NCBI GenBank assembly: GCA_947446585.1
Contig: CANFGZ010000005.1
Span: forward strand, 1 to 36,250
Direction of reading: 5' to 3'
DNA length: 36,250 nucleotides
DNA from: Chitinophagaceae bacterium
Lineage (GTDB): Bacteria > Bacteroidota > Bacteroidia > Chitinophagales > Chitinophagaceae
Of this stretch, positions 10,591-19,987 are shown one piece after another. The notes beneath the pieces are model-generated. The model saw only the letters and a list, made by a program, of their open reading frames with translations, was not told where the DNA came from and did no database searches. Every line of letters begins with the position of its first letter. Position 1 is the stretch's first letter. The translations under genes were made by a program, and so were the position numbers.

Positions 10591-10615
10591 AAACCACCTT
10601 TAAGGTGGTTTTTTT
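10591..10615 (+). terminator. rplI intrinsic terminator
   Basis: AAACCACCTTTAAGGTGGTTTTTTT. Confidence 0.85.
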
Positions 10616-10790
10616 GTTAATTTAATTTAACAAATTTCTTGATATTTCAAAAGGATTACTTTATCTTTATGTTGAAGAAATGGTTTAAGGTTTTTTTCAT
10701 TGGCTGAAATCTCTTCAAAAGTATTTTTCAGTTTGTTGTAATAACTTATATCATTCAATTTTTTTTAATTTTTTTAAACAGTTTTTTACA

Positions 10791-11198
10791 ATGAACATTT
10801 ATGTTGGAAATCTTAGTTGGTCTATGACGGACGAAGATTTAACGAATCTCTTTACACAGTACGGTACAGTTACTAGTGGTAAAATCTTAAAAGACAAAAT
10901 GAACGGCCGTAGCAAAGGTTTCGGTTTCGTTGAAATGGAAGACGATGAAGCAGCTCGTACTGCAATCGCTAACCTAAACGAAACAGAAGTACAAGGTCGT
11001 AAGTTAATCGTTAACGAATCACAACCACGTCAAGAAGGCGAATACAAAAAGCGTCCAAGTGGCGGTGGTGGTTATGGTGGAAATCGTGGTGGCGGTAGTC
11101 GTGGTGGCTACGGCGGCGGCGGTGGAAGTCGTGGCGGTGGTTACGGTGGTGGTGGAAACCGCAGCGGTGGCGGCGGTGGATATAACAGAGATTTCTAA
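10791..11198 (+). CDS. Glycine-rich single-RRM RNA-binding protein
   Basis: RNP2 IYVGNLSW, RNP1 KGFGFVEM, C-terminal GGGYGG repeats. Confidence 0.95.
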   Translation: MNIYVGNLSWSMTDEDLTNLFTQYGTVTSGKILKDKMNGRSKGFGFVEMEDDEAARTAIANLNETEVQGRKLIVNESQPRQEGEYKKRPSGGGGYGGNRGGGSRGGYGGGGGSRGGGYGGGGNRSGGGGGYNRDF

Positions 11199-11226
11199 TT
11201 TCGATTTTTATATCTAAACCATATTC

Positions 11227-11257
11227 AATCCTCTAACTAAAGTTGGAGGATTTTTTT
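11227..11257 (+). terminator. Intrinsic terminator of the RRM gene
   Basis: AATCCTCTAAC-taaa-GTTGGAGGATT + T run. Confidence 0.8.
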
Positions 11258-11270
11258 ATGAACATAGTTA

Positions 11271-11395
11271 ATAAGGTTCCAAAGGTTCAATTAGTTGTCT
11301 TATCCTAAAAAAGGTTAAGGATGCATGATAAGACTTTATCATTTGCAACATAACCTATTGAACTTATTGAACCCTTTAAACTTCTTGAACTGATC
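11271..11395. repeat. 9-bp-period TTGAAC/GTTCAA interspersed repeat with opposed arms
   Basis: AAGGTTCCAAAGGTTCAA ... TTGAACTTATTGAACCCTTTAAACTTCTTGAAC; same words at 19890-19976. Confidence 0.65.
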
Positions 11396-11485
11396 ATAAG
11401 AAAAACCTCTTGAAACCAACGTGAAATAAACCGCCTGATTGAATCTGGGATTCGTAATTTTGAAACAATCGATTTATACAAACAC

Positions 11486-13981
11486 ATGGATTATTCCGAT
11501 TCTTTTAAGCTCGCTTCAGATTTTGTTCAATACACCAATACTAATATTTTTCTAACCGGAAAAGCGGGTACAGGTAAAACTACATTTCTTAAATATTGTA
11601 AAGAACATGCCAAAAAGAATACAGCTGTTGTAGCCCCTACCGGCGTTGCGGCAATGAATGCAGGTGGCACAACAATACATTCCTTTTTTCAATTGCCATT
11701 TAATCCCTTTATTCCTGCTTCTCGAATGCTTAATGGTGATGAATCTGTAAATGACAAGAACAGCTTATTGAGCAAAATGAAACTGACTTCAGAAAGAAGA
11801 GAAGTGATGAGGAATCTCGAATTATTAATTATCGACGAGATCAGTATGGTGAGATGCGATTTGCTCGATGCAATTGATACGGTATTAAGACATGTTAGAA
11901 ATCAGTATTCAAAGGCGTTTGGAGGAGTTCAGGTTTTATTCATCGGAGATATGTACCAACTCCCTCCTGTTGTAAAAGAGGAAGAATGGCAACTACTTGC
12001 CCCATATTATAAAAGTCAGTATTTTTTCAATAGTCAGGTAATGGAAACCGAACCGGCTATGTTTGTTACACTGGAAAAAATATACCGACAAAATGATCCT
12101 GCATTTATCAATATACTTAACCAGGTTCGTAATAACCAACTGGATTCAGAAGGATATGAATTTTTACATCGCAGATATCTTCCAAATTTCGAACCTGCAA
12201 AATCAGATAATTACATCACTTTAACTACTCATAATTACAAAGCGGATACCATTAATACAAAAGCATTAAATGAAATCGCCACCAGGGAAATAATATTTGA
12301 AGCTGCAATCGAAGGCGAGTTTTATGAAAAATCTTATCCTGCTGATGTATCATTGAAATTAAAAGTGGGTGCTCAGGTTATGTTCATAAAAAATGACACA
12401 GAAAAAATAAAAAGATATTTCAATGGAAAGATTGGTATTGTTGAAAAAATCGAAGATGATAAAATTTGTATTAGTTGTATAGGTGATGATTTGCCAATTG
12501 AAGTTTCTAAAGAAAAATGGAAGAACATTAAATATACCGTTGACAAGACCAGCAATCAAGTTGAAGAAAACGAAATCGGCTCTTTCACTCAATACCCATT
12601 AAGACTTGCCTGGGCGATAACGATTCATAAAAGCCAGGGACTTACATTTGAAAGAGCCGTAATTGATGCGGGTGATGCTTTTGCAGCAGGGCAAGTATAT
12701 GTTGCTTTGAGCAGATGTACCAATTTGGAAGGAATGGTATTACGGAGTCGAATCACCAATCAAAGTCTGAAAAGCGATCAGCGAATTATTGATTTTTCAA
12801 ACTCAAAAAAGCCAATTGATGTTCAGTTGCAATTATTAAAAACAGCAAAGATTAAATACCAGTCCGAGCAAATTAAAGAGTTGTTTGATTTTACTTTCAT
12901 TCGCGATTATACAAAAGAGATTTTGAATTTTATCGCCAAAGAAAAAGATGCATTTAATGGTCAAGGCATTTCAGTATTTGAAAGCATTCAACAATACATT
13001 ATCAGCATGAATCAAACTGCTGAAAAATTTGAATTTCAATTAAATGATCTTCTTAATGCTGAATTATTCCCTGAGAAAAATGATAGGCTACAATCCCGAA
13101 TTAAAGCGGCTGCGCAACATTTCAAAGTTGAAGTTGAAAAAATAAAAACCAGCATAGAAAATATTTCCATTGAAACAGATAGTAAAACATTGGCGAATGA
13201 CTTATACAAACAGTTGCAACGTTTGTATGATGAATTAAATTTCAAATTCCAAATGCTGAAAGGAAACGTAAATGGATTTGCCATTGATGATTATCTACAA
13301 ATCAAAAAAGAGTTTAAGAAAATACCACTGCAATTAAATATTTATTCCGGCCATTCAACAATTGAAAAAACAGACATTGCCCATTCTGCTCTTTACCAAT
13401 TGCTCAAGAAAAAAAGAGATGAAATTTGTAAAGAAAAAAACCAGCCGGTTTATTTAATTGCGAAATCAGCTACGCTGGAAGAAATGACGTTGTATCTTCC
13501 TCAAACCATTTCGCAACTCAATATGATCAATGGTTTTGGCCCAGTTAAAAGCAGACAATACGGACAGGAATTCCTGAATATCATTTGTGAATATTGCGAA
13601 GCCAATGACCTGCAAACAAATATTGAACTATCCATGCCTAAAGTAAAAACTTCCAGCAAAAAAGTTGACACTAAAGCTAAAAAAGAAACTGACCCCAAGA
13701 AAGATACCAAAACAATAAGCTACGAATTATTCAAAAAAGGAAAATCAATAACAGAAATTGCATTGGAAAGAAACATCACTAGCGGAACTGTTGAAACACA
13801 TCTGACTTATTTTATTTCCACGGGTGAGATTGATGTTTCTGAAATACTGAGTGAAGAAAAAATAATCTTAATCAAATCATCTATAGACAAACATGGCAAC
13901 ACCAGTGCAAAAGCATTGAAAGAAAATTTACCGGAGGATATTGGTTATGGAGAGATTAGGATGGTGATGGGAGCCTCCTAA
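11486..13981 (+). CDS. PIF1-like SF1 helicase with HRDC and C-terminal HTH domain
   Basis: LTGKAGTGKTTFLKYC (Walker A), VAPTGVAAMNAGGTTIHSFF, IIDEISMVRCD, IHKSQGLTFERAVID; HRDC-like LYQLLKKKRDEICKEKNQPVYLIAKSATLEEM; HTH-like KKGKSITEIALERNITSGTVETHL. Confidence 0.9.
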   Translation: MDYSDSFKLASDFVQYTNTNIFLTGKAGTGKTTFLKYCKEHAKKNTAVVAPTGVAAMNAGGTTIHSFFQLPFNPFIPASRMLNGDESVNDKNSLLSKMKLTSERREVMRNLELLIIDEISMVRCDLLDAIDTVLRHVRNQYSKAFGGVQVLFIGDMYQLPPVVKEEEWQLLAPYYKSQYFFNSQVMETEPAMFVTLEKIYRQNDPAFINILNQVRNNQLDSEGYEFLHRRYLPNFEPAKSDNYITLTTHNYKADTINTKALNEIATREIIFEAAIEGEFYEKSYPADVSLKLKVGAQVMFIKNDTEKIKRYFNGKIGIVEKIEDDKICISCIGDDLPIEVSKEKWKNIKYTVDKTSNQVEENEIGSFTQYPLRLAWAITIHKSQGLTFERAVIDAGDAFAAGQVYVALSRCTNLEGMVLRSRITNQSLKSDQRIIDFSNSKKPIDVQLQLLKTAKIKYQSEQIKELFDFTFIRDYTKEILNFIAKEKDAFNGQGISVFESIQQYIISMNQTAEKFEFQLNDLLNAELFPEKNDRLQSRIKAAAQHFKVEVEKIKTSIENISIETDSKTLANDLYKQLQRLYDELNFKFQMLKGNVNGFAIDDYLQIKKEFKKIPLQLNIYSGHSTIEKTDIAHSALYQLLKKKRDEICKEKNQPVYLIAKSATLEEMTLYLPQTISQLNMINGFGPVKSRQYGQEFLNIICEYCEANDLQTNIELSMPKVKTSSKKVDTKAKKETDPKKDTKTISYELFKKGKSITEIALERNITSGTVETHLTYFISTGEIDVSEILSEEKIILIKSSIDKHGNTSAKALKENLPEDIGYGEIRMVMGAS

Positions 13982-14007
13982 ATTCCTCAAAAGAGAAAAT
14001 ATATTGT

Positions 14008-14119
14008 TGGGATAGAGGCTATTTTACTGCTGAGAAACTTGTAAAAAGCGAATATTTTTTGTGTATGATAAAGCCTTTGCGATCAGTAAATTGTCGCTTT
14101 CTTATTCCTTTTTATCCCA
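14008..14119. other. Intergenic segment with three nested/crossing inverted repeats
   Basis: TGGGATA/TATCCCA, TTTACTG/CAGTAAA and AAAGCGA/TCGCTTT pairs. Confidence 0.35.
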
Positions 14120-14140
14120 CCTTTATTTAAATTACACTTA

Positions 14141-15313
14141 TCATTTCCCATTGATCTTCTCCCTCAACCCCAATCCCACAGCAGCTTTTGGAACTACCAA
14201 ACTAATGGTATTAATCGCGAAATAAGATTCAGATACATGCATATATCCTTTATAAGGACCAGATTCTCCCCATGAATTTTTTACAATGAAAAATGTTTTG
14301 CCCCCTTTTGATTTTTCAATACCCACAATATGCATGAGATGATCATCCTGAGTAGTTAGGTTTTCAAAAAGTTGCTGTCTGATATATTGATCCCATTTTT
14401 CTTCTTTACTATCCGGATCAGTAACTCTCAACATTGTGCTGTCGTTTTCTTTGATATTTAAGGCAATGCCTGTTTTGGAATTGAACCCAATGTTACTTAC
14501 ATCCGCATCCCATGAAACACTGTAGCCATTTTCAATAGCAGATTTTACTAAATCAATCATTTCATTTAAAGGCAAATTATAATAAGAGCCATTGCTGAAA
14601 TTGTCTGGCACTTCAATTATAAAAGGTGCATAAAAAGGATGATGAGTGAAAGATGTTATGTTGATATATTCATCAGCATTAAACTTCAGTGCATTCTTTG
14701 CAAAAGTTTGTGGAGTATACTTTTGATTATTGTAAATAAAAGTCTGAGGCAAGACGCCCATTTGCCTGTCAAGTATCTGATTAAATCCGGGAAGCCAGTT
14801 TGATGACAATGGATCACCATGTGTTTTTAACGTACTATCGAGATAGGTCTTTAATTGGTTTAATAAAATCAGATGATTGTTTACTTTTTCTCCTTTAGCA
14901 TTGCCACTGTAAGCGCTTTCCGGAACGGCTCCATAAGTAGCATAAGATCTGATTACATCATGTCCAAGGCCACCTTCACTAAACTGCGCATGTCCCTGAC
15001 GGAGAATATAATTTTTGGCTTTTTCGATATAGATATTTCTAACCGTAAACATTTCACTCAAATCATAAGGGCCAAGATTATTTTTAATGGTCTGGCTTTC
15101 TATTAATGAAGTTGCAGAAAATGACCAGCAAGTATTCGTTCTCTGTTGATTTTTAATTTTAGTTGCGTTGTTTTTTTTACCTCCAACAAAAAAATTCCCT
15201 GAAATCGCTTTCACCCCTGATGCATCTGGTGAAATATCCAAGATGACATCATCTTGTGCTATAACACTGGATAGATGATAAAATACAAAAAAGACAAGAA
15301 ATATTTTTTTCAT
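14141..15313 (-). CDS. Secreted papain-like (C1 family) cysteine peptidase
   Basis: Signal peptide; NQQRTNTCWSFSATSLIES, HLMHIVGI, FIVKNSWGESG. Confidence 0.88.
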   Translation of the reverse strand: MKKIFLVFFVFYHLSSVIAQDDVILDISPDASGVKAISGNFFVGGKKNNATKIKNQQRTNTCWSFSATSLIESQTIKNNLGPYDLSEMFTVRNIYIEKAKNYILRQGHAQFSEGGLGHDVIRSYATYGAVPESAYSGNAKGEKVNNHLILLNQLKTYLDSTLKTHGDPLSSNWLPGFNQILDRQMGVLPQTFIYNNQKYTPQTFAKNALKFNADEYINITSFTHHPFYAPFIIEVPDNFSNGSYYNLPLNEMIDLVKSAIENGYSVSWDADVSNIGFNSKTGIALNIKENDSTMLRVTDPDSKEEKWDQYIRQQLFENLTTQDDHLMHIVGIEKSKGGKTFFIVKNSWGESGPYKGYMHVSESYFAINTISLVVPKAAVGLGLREKINGK

Positions 15314-15321
15314 AATAATGA

Positions 15322-16443
15322 TTAATAACTTAAAATAACATCAAAGGTTTCGGCACCGGCTCCAAGTTCATCTGCAGCTGCATTGCTTAATCTAATCAGC
15401 AATCCATCATTTTGTTTTAAATCAGGAATAACATCCAGCACTTTTGCAAAAACACTTTTTTGATTTGCCTTGTTGGTGATTTTTAAAATTGTTCCTGAAG
15501 GTGCTGCATTATATAAGCAATAGTATTTCCCATCATTCCAACCGCTGGTGCTTTTAAAGACTGCAGCAGTGCCGCTTTCCGATTTCAATGATGATTTACC
15601 GGAATTCTGACTTGAGTAGGCTGTATTAAAATAACCTCCCTGAAAATCTCTGATGATTATAGAACCTGAATGCTGAGGCTTAGCTTCATTTTCTTTTATA
15701 TCTACAACTGGAATTGCAACAGGAGTCTGCTTAATTTCAGCAGGAGCAGCAACTATAGGTGTTACTGGTTTGATGGGTATCTCTTTTTTTACGATTGGAT
15801 CTGTTGTGTGATTTTTATAACCCACAATAAGATTAACGCCTTCATTAACTCCATCAACAGTTAACTTATTCCATTTTTTTATATCGTCGATACTTACTTT
15901 TTCTGTTTGAGAAATTTGAAAAAGAGTTTCTTTTTTTTGTACTTTATGATAGATGGGTTGCATTCCTGCAGGAGTAACTGGTTTTTCGGTTGGCTTAACT
16001 GCTATTACTGGTTTAGCTGGAGTAACAGATGTAGTTGCCGTAGCAGGTTTAGCAGCATTTGTTGTAATTGATGTTGCTGGTTTTGTAACAGCTGCTGGTG
16101 TGGGCTTAGGCGTTGTTGCGTTAACAGTCGCTGTTGCTGGCTTAGGTGTAGTTGTGGCAGTATTTGAAGCGGGTTTCACAACAGATTCTTTTACAGGAAC
16201 ACTGGCAATTGCTGGCGCTACATCAGGTAAAGGCTCCATTTTTTTTACTGCCGGAATTTTTAAAACCTGTCCTACCTTCACTCCATTTTCAAAAGGAATA
16301 TTATTGTATTCGGCTAATTCACGGGGATGAATTTTTAAAGCTCTTCCAATAGAAAATAACGTTTCCTTTGGACCAACCGTATACGTTTTTTGTGCAATAG
16401 AGAGCAAAGGTGTTAGCAAAAGGATAAAGAATAGTTTTTTCAT
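15322..16443 (-). CDS. Secreted protein with two LysM domains, T/P/A/K-rich linker and RlpA-like double-psi beta-barrel C-terminus
   Basis: YTVGPKETLFSIGRALKIHPRELAEYN; HKVQKKETLFQISQTEKVSIDDIKKWN; C-term TAVFKSTSGWNDGKYYCLYNAAPSGTILKITN. Confidence 0.8.
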   Translation of the reverse strand: MKKLFFILLLTPLLSIAQKTYTVGPKETLFSIGRALKIHPRELAEYNNIPFENGVKVGQVLKIPAVKKMEPLPDVAPAIASVPVKESVVKPASNTATTTPKPATATVNATTPKPTPAAVTKPATSITTNAAKPATATTSVTPAKPVIAVKPTEKPVTPAGMQPIYHKVQKKETLFQISQTEKVSIDDIKKWNKLTVDGVNEGVNLIVGYKNHTTDPIVKKEIPIKPVTPIVAAPAEIKQTPVAIPVVDIKENEAKPQHSGSIIIRDFQGGYFNTAYSSQNSGKSSLKSESGTAAVFKSTSGWNDGKYYCLYNAAPSGTILKITNKANQKSVFAKVLDVIPDLKQNDGLLIRLSNAAADELGAGAETFDVILSY

Positions 16444-16559
16444 TTGTTGTTTACTTTAAAGTCATTAAAATAATTGTTGTATTAAAACAATCGATTATCA
16501 TAATACACTGATAAAAATACCTTTGCAAATATGGGAAAATAAGTTGGTTAAATTATTTA

Positions 16560-17933
16560 TTACTTGTTAAGAATACGCCATTCGCGTGGATAATAATTGT
16601 TTATCCTGTTAGTCATTGCTTTTATGAACCCAAGTGGCAATCCGCCATACTTCAGTAATACCCAACCAGATTGAGAAAAGGATTTGCTTATTGATTCATG
16701 TCTTAAATAATTCAACGCTGTTTCAAGATCTACTTCTATAGATGGAATAGTGTTACTGATTAAGGTACTCATTGCCAGTTCATGCGATGGAATTAATTCC
16801 TCTCTGATTATACTTCCAATATTTACGCCAGCTTTCTTAATGTAGAGCGCCGATTGTAAAACAGGAAGATCATATTGAATTGATTCGGGTACAACAATTA
16901 CATCATCTTTCCATTGTAAAAAAACCATTTCATTATTTTCAATTATCCATTTAGTGAAGGATGTTGATTTGAGAAGTTGCAGATTTGATTTTTTATTTTT
17001 TATTTTTGAACATTCATTTTTCACTACTGAAGAATCTCCAGATTTTCTGAAGGCTGAAATAAAAAAACCTTCTCCTTTTATTTTATCCGGATAGAAACGG
17101 TAACCATAACAATTCTCAATATTTGATTCCATTATATTCCACTGAGGATTGGTATTTATTTTCAAAGAAATAAAATCCGCAGTTTTTATTAGCCAGTTTG
17201 AAATCTGTTCATTTTCTTGAATCGAATAGGAACAGGTTGAGTAAATCAAAGTTCCTCCGGGCTTCAGCGAATCAATAATATCACTCAGAATACGCTGTTG
17301 TCGGTGACTACAAAGATTTACATTATCGAGACTCCACTGTTCAATAGCATCAGGATCTTTTCTAAAAAGTCCACTGCCACTGCAGGGTGCATCAACAACA
17401 ATTAAATCAAAAAATCCTGGTAATTTTTTAAAATCGGAAGGATCATTATTGGTAACCACCACATTTGAAGCCCCCCACTTTGTAATATTTTCGGAAAGAA
17501 TATTTACTCTTGTCTTAATCACTTCATTACTTACCAGCAAACTGTTCTGGGAAATCAAAGATTGTATTAATGTAGATTTCCCTCCGGGAGCTGCACATAA
17601 ATCAAGCACTTTTATTGACGCATTTAAATCAACTGTTTGATTTAATACTGCTTCCAGAAACATACTGCTGGCTTCCTGAACATAATAAGCTCCTGCATGA
17701 ATTAAAGGATCAATTGTAAAAGAAGGACGTTCGGTTAAATAAAAACCTGCTGAACTCCAGGGTATTTGTTCGGCTATATTCAGTGAAGTTGTATGGTTTG
17801 ATTTTTTTTGAGGATTAAACCGAACTGAAGTTACCGGAAAATATTTTTCATGGGCCTCTATAAAAGCATCCATATCAAAGTCCGGATTTTTTTCGAGGGA
17901 ACTGAGAAAAGAATGTGGCAACCGATGTTCCAT
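16560..17933 (-). CDS. RsmF/Nol1-type 16S rRNA cytosine-C5 methyltransferase
   Basis: VLDLCAAPGGKSTLI, VDAPCSGSGLFRKDP, GGTLIYSTCSYS. Confidence 0.92.
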   Translation of the reverse strand: MEHRLPHSFLSSLEKNPDFDMDAFIEAHEKYFPVTSVRFNPQKKSNHTTSLNIAEQIPWSSAGFYLTERPSFTIDPLIHAGAYYVQEASSMFLEAVLNQTVDLNASIKVLDLCAAPGGKSTLIQSLISQNSLLVSNEVIKTRVNILSENITKWGASNVVVTNNDPSDFKKLPGFFDLIVVDAPCSGSGLFRKDPDAIEQWSLDNVNLCSHRQQRILSDIIDSLKPGGTLIYSTCSYSIQENEQISNWLIKTADFISLKINTNPQWNIMESNIENCYGYRFYPDKIKGEGFFISAFRKSGDSSVVKNECSKIKNKKSNLQLLKSTSFTKWIIENNEMVFLQWKDDVIVVPESIQYDLPVLQSALYIKKAGVNIGSIIREELIPSHELAMSTLISNTIPSIEVDLETALNYLRHESISKSFSQSGWVLLKYGGLPLGFIKAMTNRINNYYPREWRILNK

Positions 17934-17995
17934 AAATTATTTACCAGTTATTAAAAATAATGAAGGCGCAAAGCGTTTTAAATAACCCCACTCTA

Positions 17996-19423
17996 TTAAC
18001 TATTTTTTATTTCGGCACAAAGATCTTGTAAAACTTTTTTGGCATCACCAAAAAGCATAGACGTTTTGGGTTTAAAGAAAAGTTCATTTTCAATTCCTGC
18101 ATAACCAGGCTTCATACTTCTTTTATTTACGACTATATTTTTTGCAAGTTCAACATCAAGAATCGGCATTCCATAAATTGGTGAAGCAGGATCTGTTTTC
18201 GCAGCAGGATTCACTACGTCATTAGCCCCTAATACCAGTACAACATCAGTAGTTGAAAATTCTTCATTGGCATCTTCCATTTCAAGCAGATGATCATAAC
18301 TAACATCTGCTTCTGCGAGTAACACATTCATATGACCGGGCATACGACCTGCAACAGGATGAATGGCATATTTGACATCAACTCCTTTTTCGGCCAATAT
18401 TTTTTCGAGCTCATGACAAATATGCTGAGCCTGAGCTACCGCTAAGCCATAGCCAGGAACAATCATCACTTTATTTGCATAACTCATAATCATTGCTGTA
18501 TCACTCAAACTTATTTCTTTATAATGTCCAAAATCTGAAGAACCGCCTCCCGATTTAGCGGAGTTGCCTCCAAACGATCCAATTAAAACATTTTTGAGTG
18601 AGCGATTCATGGCTTTACACATGAGAATGGTGAGAAGCGTTCCTGCCGCACCAACAAGTATACCACCGGTCAGCATAACTTCGTTGTTATATAAAAAACC
18701 GCCACAAGCTGCAGCCACACCAGTAAATGAATTCAGCAATGAAATCACCACAGGCATATCCGCACCGCCAATAGGCATTACAAAGAAAATACCATAGATC
18801 AAGGATAAACCCAAGATAATATACAACATCATGCTATGCGCTGGATGCATGACTAAATACCCGGCTAATCCCATCGCTGAGGCCAGCACTAAAAGATTCA
18901 AAATATTCTGTCCGGTAAAACTTAAATCTTTCACCTTGCCATTTAATTTACCCCACGCAATCATACTTCCGGCAAATGAAACCGACCCGATAATTAATCC
19001 AACCACAATTATTAAAACTGTGGGTTGAATAAAATGAATATAATCCGGATTTGGATTGGTCTGAATTTCTTTGCTTAAATGATTGAATTCTTCAATAGAA
19101 ATTAGTGCAGCACAAGCGCCTCCCATTCCATTAAACAAACTCACCATTTCTGGCATTGCCGTCATTTTAACTTTCTTTGCAGCTAATGTTCCCACAATTC
19201 CACCAATCAACAAGGCTCCGAATATCCATTCATAGTTGTGAAGATATTCGCCAGTCTCAACATCTTTATATAAAAAAATAGTTCCCAGAATAGCAATGGC
19301 CATACCTGCACCGGCAAGTAAATTTCCTTTTCTTGCACTAGCAGGATTAGACAACATCTTGAGTCCGAGTATAAATGTAATAGACCCTATTAAGTAACAA
19401 ACGGTAAGTATGTTTTGGCTCAT
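17996..19423 (-). CDS. pntB: NAD(P) transhydrogenase subunit beta
   Basis: Multi-TM plus dIII: VPGYGLAVAQAQH, KYAIHPVAGRMPGHMNVLLAEADVSYD, VLGANDVVNPAAKTDPASPIYGMPIL. Confidence 0.96.
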   Translation of the reverse strand: MSQNILTVCYLIGSITFILGLKMLSNPASARKGNLLAGAGMAIAILGTIFLYKDVETGEYLHNYEWIFGALLIGGIVGTLAAKKVKMTAMPEMVSLFNGMGGACAALISIEEFNHLSKEIQTNPNPDYIHFIQPTVLIIVVGLIIGSVSFAGSMIAWGKLNGKVKDLSFTGQNILNLLVLASAMGLAGYLVMHPAHSMMLYIILGLSLIYGIFFVMPIGGADMPVVISLLNSFTGVAAACGGFLYNNEVMLTGGILVGAAGTLLTILMCKAMNRSLKNVLIGSFGGNSAKSGGGSSDFGHYKEISLSDTAMIMSYANKVMIVPGYGLAVAQAQHICHELEKILAEKGVDVKYAIHPVAGRMPGHMNVLLAEADVSYDHLLEMEDANEEFSTTDVVLVLGANDVVNPAAKTDPASPIYGMPILDVELAKNIVVNKRSMKPGYAGIENELFFKPKTSMLFGDAKKVLQDLCAEIKNS

Positions 19424-19492
19424 GTATTGGTTTCTTTCTGATGATTATTTATTAATAACAAATCTATTTCAATGCACATAAAAAAATAGGCT

Positions 19493-19810
19493 CTAATGAT
19501 TTGTTTTTTTCTTTTTGAACATTTCTAACATTCTGTCGGTAACTACAAAACCACCCATCACATTTATCATACCCAGAACAACGGCAAGAAAACCTAAAAT
19601 CAAAGCAAGATGATTATTGGCTTCTGCTTTCCCCATAACAATGATAGCGCCAATAATAACCACACCATGAATAGCGTTGGCTCCACTCATCAATGGTGTA
19701 TGCAAAACACTCGGCACTCTGCCTATAACTTCGATTCCTACAAATATCATCAGCACCACGATGTAGATGATTTGCTGGTTTACAGTAATGAAGTTTAAAA
19801 TTTGTTCCAT
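19493..19810 (-). CDS. pntAB: NAD(P) transhydrogenase alpha-2 (membrane) subunit
   Basis: Hydrophobic, VPSVLHTPLMSGANAIHGVVIIGAI, MGGFVVTDRMLEMF; between pntB and pntAA. Confidence 0.93.
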   Translation of the reverse strand: MEQILNFITVNQQIIYIVVLMIFVGIEVIGRVPSVLHTPLMSGANAIHGVVIIGAIIVMGKAEANNHLALILGFLAVVLGMINVMGGFVVTDRMLEMFKKKKTNH

Positions 19811-19845
19811 GATATTTATGTTTGTTGTTTATTGTTAAGTTGGGT

Positions 19846-19876
19846 AACCCCCTCAATCCCCCAGGGGGAAGTTGTT
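19846..19876. repeat. GC-rich interspersed repeat (CCCCTCAATCCCCCAGGGGGAAGTTG)
   Basis: Near-identical to reverse complement of 2800-2830. Confidence 0.8.
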
Positions 19877-19889
19877 TGGCGTTTGTTTT

Positions 19890-19976
19890 GTTCAAAAGGT
19901 TCAAGATGTTTAATGTGTTCAAAAGGTTGGTGTCTGGAACAAATTGAACATTTTGAACTTTTTAAACATTTTGAAC
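19890..19976. repeat. 9-bp-period GTTCAAAAG direct tract followed by its inverted counterpart
   Basis: GTTCAAAAG-GTTCAAGAT-GTTTAATGT-GTTCAAAAG ... TTGAACATT-TTGAACTTT-TTAAACATT-TTGAAC. Confidence 0.75.
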
Positions 19977-19987
19977 TTACATCATTA

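Noticed and set aside
15953-16330. + strand 125-aa ORF of Val/Gly/Ala-rich composition
   Set aside because: Antisense to the low-complexity T/P/A/K linker of the LysM protein, so the open frame is a composition artefact.
19614-19922. - strand 102-aa ORF overlapping pntAB
   Set aside because: Out-of-frame reading of pntAB plus repeats; pntAB in the other frame is clearly the real gene.
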